Assembly (NCBI GenBank): GCA_905199445.1
Contig: CAJKGK010000030.1
Coordinates: 1-35,227, forward strand
DNA length: 35,227 nt
Reading direction: 5' to 3'
DNA from: an uncultured Lachnospiraceae bacterium
GTDB lineage: Bacteria; Bacillota; Clostridia; Lachnospirales; Lachnospiraceae
Positions 31,779-35,227 of the stretch are shown in pieces. Numbering within the stretch: the first letter of the stretch is position 1; each line of letters starts with the position of its first letter. Below the pieces are notes generated by a model that worked only from the letters and a program-made list of their open reading frames with translations, had not been told where the DNA came from and did not search any database. A program made the position numbers and the translations under genes.

Positions 31779-33827
31779 CTATTCAACTTCCATAATAATC
31801 GGCAGAATCATCGGATTACGTTTTGTCTGTTTCCATACATAATCTCCAAGAGATTCTCTCACAACATTTTTAATCTTGCCCCAGTCACTGCAGCGTTTAG
31901 CCAGACAGGCTTCCAGAGCATCGCTGACAACATGACGGGCATCATCCATAAGTGTCTCGGATTCACGCACATAAACAAAGCCTCTGGATACAATATCCGG
32001 TCCAGCCAGAATCTGGTTTGTATATTTTTCCAGTGTCAGCACAACAATAAGCAAACCGTTCTGGGACAGCAGCTGACGATCTCTGAGAACAATATTGCCG
32101 ACATCGCCCACACCGAGGCCATCCACATAAATATCTCCCGAAGATACATGTCCTGTAACCTTTGCAGAATCCTCACCGATTTCCAGCACATCGCCGCTTT
32201 TAATAATCAATACATTTTCCTTTTCCACTCCCATCGTCTGTGCAAGGCTGGCATGCGCCTTTAAATGACGATACTCACCATGAACAGGAATGGCATATTT
32301 CGGGCGGGTCAGTGCATAGATCAGTTTGATCTCTTCCTGGCAGGCATGTCCGGAAACATGGGTATCCTGGAAAATAACCTCCGCACCCTTTCTTGTAAGT
32401 TCGTTAATGATATTCGAAACGGCCTTTTCATTGCCAGGAATAGGATTGGAACTGAATACAACCGTATCCCCTGGTTTAATAGTCACTTTTCGGTGAATCG
32501 AAGCCGCCATTCTTGAAAGTGCAGCCATCGTCTCACCCTGACTGCCTGTGGTGATCAGAACAATCTGTTCATCCGGATAATTTTTCATCTGATCAATTTC
32601 AATCAGTGTATTTTCCGGAATATTAATATAGCCCAATTCAGAAGCAATACTGATAATATTGACCATACTCCGGCCTTCAACGATCACCTTACGCCCAAAC
32701 TTATAAGCTGTATTAATGATCTGCTGAACACGGTCCACATTTGAGGCAAAGGTGGCAATAATAATTCTGCAATTTTGATGTTCATTAAAAATATGGTCAA
32801 ACTGACGCCCCACCGTGCGCTCGGACTGGGTAAAGCCTGGACGCTCCGCATTGGTGCTGTCACACATCAACGCCAGAACACCTTTTTTGCCCAGTTCAGC
32901 AAACCGCTGCAGATCAATACGGTCCCCGAAAACCGGTGTATAGTCAATCTTAAAGTCACCTGTATGCACAAGAATACCTGCCGGTGTGTAAATAGCCAGT
33001 GCTGTGGCATCCGCAATGCTGTGATTTGTTTTAATAAATTCGATACGGAAGCATCCAAGGTTAATGGACTGTCCGTGTCTGATCACCTTGCGTTTTGTGG
33101 ATTTCATCAGGTTATGTTCTTTAAGTTTATGTTCAATGATCCCCATGGTCAGCTTGGTCGCATAAACAGGGACATTAATATCCCGAAGGATATAGGGCAA
33201 CGAACCGATATGATCTTCATGACCGTGAGTAATCACAAAACCTTTAACCTTTTCAATATTCTCCTTCAGATAACTGACATCCGGAATGACCAGATCAATG
33301 CCCAGCATATCATCCGAAGGGAAGGCCAGACCACAGTCAATCACAATAATGGTATCCTCATATTCAATACATGTGATATTCATACCGATCTGTTCCAGTC
33401 CTCCCAGGGGAATAATCTTTACCTTTGGCCCTGGTGTTTTAACAGCCGCCTGGGTTTTCGGACGCACATAGGCTTTGGGAATCACGCTCATAGGAGACTG
33501 GTCTGCCGGTGTGGTCTGCTGAATTTTAACCTTTCTGCTGCGCAGACTGCGTCCATCCTTTGATGGCTGAACGCCATTTTCCGTTCCCTGCAGTTCTTTT
33601 TTCACTGATTCTTTTTTTACCTGTTCTTTGAGTGCCGTTTCTTTTTCCCCGGCCTTTTCTTTTGAAACCGGCTTTTTCCCAGAAGTTCTTGGGCGGCCCG
33701 TTCCTGTTTTGGTGCCAGTCGGCCTGCGTCCCCTTCTGACACCTAAATTGCTGCGCGAAGCAGCCGGTGTACCCGCTGCTTCATTTATTCTTTCTGACTG
33801 ATTTGTTATTGAGTTATTCGTTTCCAA
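31779..33827 (-). CDS. rnj: Ribonuclease J with long N-terminal extension
   Basis: Metallo-beta-lactamase/beta-CASP nuclease with 5'-exo- and endonuclease activity in mRNA decay and rRNA maturation. The start is a TTG at 33827, 6 nt after GGAGGT; longer frames would translate that site. 682 aa: about residues 1-134 form a Lys/Arg/Thr-rich, low-complexity tail (GVRRGRRPTGTKTGTGRPR), then the catalytic fold begins at KVKIIPLGGLEQIG. Zinc motif HGHEDH is at about 201-206, with HTGDFKID, TFASNVDR, VSGHA and VHGEYRHL further on. RNase J usually starts directly at the catalytic fold (about 555 aa), so the tail is an addition. Confidence 0.94.
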   Translation of the reverse strand: METNNSITNQSERINEAAGTPAASRSNLGVRRGRRPTGTKTGTGRPRTSGKKPVSKEKAGEKETALKEQVKKESVKKELQGTENGVQPSKDGRSLRSRKVKIQQTTPADQSPMSVIPKAYVRPKTQAAVKTPGPKVKIIPLGGLEQIGMNITCIEYEDTIIVIDCGLAFPSDDMLGIDLVIPDVSYLKENIEKVKGFVITHGHEDHIGSLPYILRDINVPVYATKLTMGIIEHKLKEHNLMKSTKRKVIRHGQSINLGCFRIEFIKTNHSIADATALAIYTPAGILVHTGDFKIDYTPVFGDRIDLQRFAELGKKGVLALMCDSTNAERPGFTQSERTVGRQFDHIFNEHQNCRIIIATFASNVDRVQQIINTAYKFGRKVIVEGRSMVNIISIASELGYINIPENTLIEIDQMKNYPDEQIVLITTGSQGETMAALSRMAASIHRKVTIKPGDTVVFSSNPIPGNEKAVSNIINELTRKGAEVIFQDTHVSGHACQEEIKLIYALTRPKYAIPVHGEYRHLKAHASLAQTMGVEKENVLIIKSGDVLEIGEDSAKVTGHVSSGDIYVDGLGVGDVGNIVLRDRQLLSQNGLLIVVLTLEKYTNQILAGPDIVSRGFVYVRESETLMDDARHVVSDALEACLAKRCSDWGKIKNVVRESLGDYVWKQTKRNPMILPIIMEVE

Positions 33828-33855
33828 AATCGCACCTCCGTTATTTTTCAAGCTG

Positions 33856-34146
33856 TGCAATGCCGACAACGATACTCCGACAACACTTTATTTTTCCGTT
33901 TCTTCAGTGTTCATGCCTGACAATGTCTGTAAAACTTAGTCCATGACCACTGACAGTCTGTGAATATACCGGTAAACGGCAGCCGGCCTGATTTCCGACC
34001 AGCCGGCCTTGACTTTATCATAGATTTCCTCTGCCGTAAAATGATGGTCAGGTTCAATAGCAAGTCCAACTTTTTTAACGTTTCAGACGTTTTTACGCGA
34101 TCCCTTCTTCCCTGACAGTCTGTATTGTCCAAATATCGTGACTCAT
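33856..34146 (-). pseudogene. Decayed Fur-family regulator
   Basis: Minus strand 34055-33936 encodes EPDHHFTAEEIYDKVKAG, then WSEIRPAAVYRYIHRL, the helix-turn-helix of Fur/PerR proteins (compare TAEEIY...ATVYRNL). It is cut by stops: preceding TGA about ten codons upstream and TAA at 33936. The upstream piece is in another frame (MSHDIWTIQTVREEGIA from 34146, with TAA after), and a zinc-site-like SEYRCRHC (33878-33858) is in a third. No single open frame gives a Fur protein, so it is a pseudogene broken by frameshifts. An 85-codon open frame in this stretch (34168-33911) is not the functional frame. A fur gene between DUF1292 and rnj is, as far as I recall, common in Lachnospiraceae. Confidence 0.7.
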
Positions 34147-34167
34147 TACAACAATAAAATAAATCCA

Positions 34168-34440
34168 TTATTTTTCAATTTCTATATCATCAAGCATTTC
34201 TGCAAAAACTCTGGAAATTGCATCCAGCTCATTGTCATCCTCAACGACTTCATAAACCGATTCCTCCGCGGTTGCCCCCTCAAATGTCTCCTTTAAAATC
34301 AGAGCTTGGGCTTCATCTTCCATAGAATCGGCAACTAATATATAATTGCAATTATTGATCCGTGTCTGTTCAATAATATAAAATTCAACTTTTTCCTGTG
34401 TATCAGTCAATGTAAATTCTATTTTTCCCTGTTTTGACAT
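34168..34440 (-). CDS. DUF1292 family protein (YrzB-like)
   Basis: 90-aa acidic protein of the YrzB/DUF1292 family: EFTLTDTQEKVEFYIIEQTR, NYILVADS and YEVVEDDNELDAISRVFAEML. The function is unknown; the gene nearly always follows ruvX in Firmicutes. The start at 34440 follows AGGAG by 7 nt and overlaps the ruvX end by 22 nt. Confidence 0.92.
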   Translation of the reverse strand: MSKQGKIEFTLTDTQEKVEFYIIEQTRINNCNYILVADSMEDEAQALILKETFEGATAEESVYEVVEDDNELDAISRVFAEMLDDIEIEK

Positions 34441-34889
34441 AAATTCTCCTGCGCATCCTCCGGATGCATTCTTAAATAATCCAGATAGCCCTGCAGTATA
34501 AATACTGCGGCCAGCTGATCTACATAGGTTTTCCGATTTTCCCGACGCACCTCGCCCTCTATCAGTGTACGCTCTGCGGCCACGGTGCTCATTCGTTCAT
34601 CCCAGAGCACAACATTAAGACCGGTACGACGCTCCAGCATCTGAGCAAATGCACTGGTCTTTTCGGCTCTGTCACCAATCGTATTATTCATGTTCTTGGG
34701 ATAGCCCAGAACAATCAAGCCAACACCCTCACTGCGTATGATCGTCTCAATCCGTGCCAGCGTCTGGCGTAGCTTGTTTTCTTCCTTACGTTTAATTGTC
34801 TCAACGGCCTGAGCAGTTAATCCCAGAGCATCGCTAATCGCCACCCCAACCGTTTTTGATCCATAATCCAGTCCTATAATCCGTTCCAT
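34419..34889 (-). CDS. ruvX: RuvX/YqgF Holliday junction resolvase-like protein
   Basis: RNase H-fold nuclease implicated in pre-16S rRNA processing in E. coli and Holliday-junction resolution in other bacteria. 156 aa. Motifs: IGLDYGSKTVGVAISD with the first catalytic Asp, VLGYPKNMNNTIGDR, WDERMSTVAAE and DQLAAVFILQGYLD. The start is the ATG at 34889; in-frame ATG 34892 and GTG 34895 also exist, and the ireB stop overlaps them. No strong ribosome site was seen, so coupling to ireB is likely. Confidence 0.94.
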   Translation of the reverse strand: MERIIGLDYGSKTVGVAISDALGLTAQAVETIKRKEENKLRQTLARIETIIRSEGVGLIVLGYPKNMNNTIGDRAEKTSAFAQMLERRTGLNVVLWDERMSTVAAERTLIEGEVRRENRKTYVDQLAAVFILQGYLDYLRMHPEDAQENLCQNREK

Positions 34890-34891
34890 CA

Positions 34892-35152
34892 TCACTTCAG
34901 ATTCACGTCAATATAGTTTTTAAGAAGTTCTTCCAGCAATTCGTCCCGCTCAACCTTCATAATCAGATATCTGGCATTTTTATAGCTGGTCACGTAGGTC
35001 GGGTCTCCGGACATAATATAACCGACAATCTGACTGACTGGATTATAGCCTTTTTCAGTCAGTGCAATGTAAACAGCCTCCAGGATATCCTTAACAGCGA
35101 TCTCTGTTTCATTGCTTACTTTAAAATATTGTGTATTATTCATATCTGGCAT
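34892..35152 (-). CDS. ireB: IreB family regulatory phosphoprotein (UPF0297)
   Basis: 86 aa, the conserved YrzL/IreB core: AVKDILEAVYIALTEKGYNP, QIVGYIMSGDPTYV and KVERDELLEELLKNYI. In Enterococcus faecalis IreB is phosphorylated on threonine by the IreK kinase and modulates cephalosporin resistance. The N-terminal MNNTQYF segment keeps threonine and may hold the site. The start at 35152 follows GGTGGTGAG. First of the ireB-ruvX-DUF1292 cluster. Confidence 0.93.
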   Translation of the reverse strand: MPDMNNTQYFKVSNETEIAVKDILEAVYIALTEKGYNPVSQIVGYIMSGDPTYVTSYKNARYLIMKVERDELLEELLKNYIDVNLK

Positions 35153-35204
35153 ATGCTCACCACCCTGCTTTCCATTTTTAATATCATTCTTACACTGGTT
35201 ATCT

Positions 35205-35210
35205 ATTATA
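35205..35210 (-). promoter_or_regulatory. Probable -10 of the ireB operon
   Basis: Minus strand TATAAT, with 17 bases left to the window edge. Its -35 would lie just outside, so the promoter cannot be confirmed. The leader to ireB is about 50 nt. Confidence 0.4.
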
Positions 35211-35227
35211 TTAATATAAAATTTCCA

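Noticed and set aside
32775..33563. Long plus-strand frame of 262 codons
   Set aside because: Antisense to the catalytic part of RNase J; no start site and no recognisable family.
33911..34168. 85-codon open frame as a hypothetical protein
   Set aside because: A neighbouring frame holds clear Fur-family residues; this frame is the by-product of the decayed gene and lacks a ribosome site.

Overview
The window looks like a stretch of chromosome from a spore-forming Clostridia, most likely Lachnospiraceae-like. The evidence is a complete spoIIIA operon, spoIVB, a Firmicutes-type ireB-ruvX-DUF1292 cluster, RNase J, and a fused aroD-aroK gene. Nearly all genes lie on the minus strand; only efp and aroE lie on the plus strand. 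No tRNA, rRNA, CRISPR array, transposase or phage gene was seen.

Positions 1-3440 hold an AT-rich riboflavin operon transcribed leftward: a consensus promoter, an FMN riboswitch with a terminator, ribD, ribE and ribBA, which runs off the left edge. Just upstream is a truncated XRE regulator. Positions 3590-3841 are packed with hairpins and end in a strong, probably bidirectional terminator.

Positions 3850-20047 are the classic Firmicutes sporulation and housekeeping block, read right to left: spoIIIAA-AH, asp23, nusB, xseA, xseB, ispA, dxs, tlyA, nadK, argR, recN, spoIVB. A terminator separates nadK from an argR promoter that carries an ARG box. spo0A, which usually follows spoIVB, is absent and its expected place is taken by the hairpin region and the rib operon.

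Positions 20099-23919 are an accessory insert between spoIIIA and efp. It holds a PadR regulator, a HAAS/DUF1700 membrane protein and a DUF4097 protein in one overlapping operon, plus a membrane-anchored protein with two phospholipase D motifs. efp (24184-24741) has a 20-bp tandem repeat in its leader.

Positions 24918-28909 carry an M19 dipeptidase, a YqeG phosphatase, the AroD-AroK fusion and the divergent aroE. The last two cover three consecutive shikimate-pathway steps and share an intergenic region with an 11-bp inverted repeat.

Positions 29088-35152 form one leftward cluster: ireB, ruvX, DUF1292, a decayed Fur-family gene, an N-terminally extended RNase J, ylbF, a short MltG-like membrane protein without a catalytic domain, trmR and trhP. 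The last two are predicted to make 5-methoxyuridine in tRNA wobble positions. No clearly new multi-gene defence or mobile system was found. The most interesting points are the rib-operon junction with loss of spoIVB-spo0A synteny, the hairpin array, the fur pseudogene, the MltG remnant and the RNase J extension.
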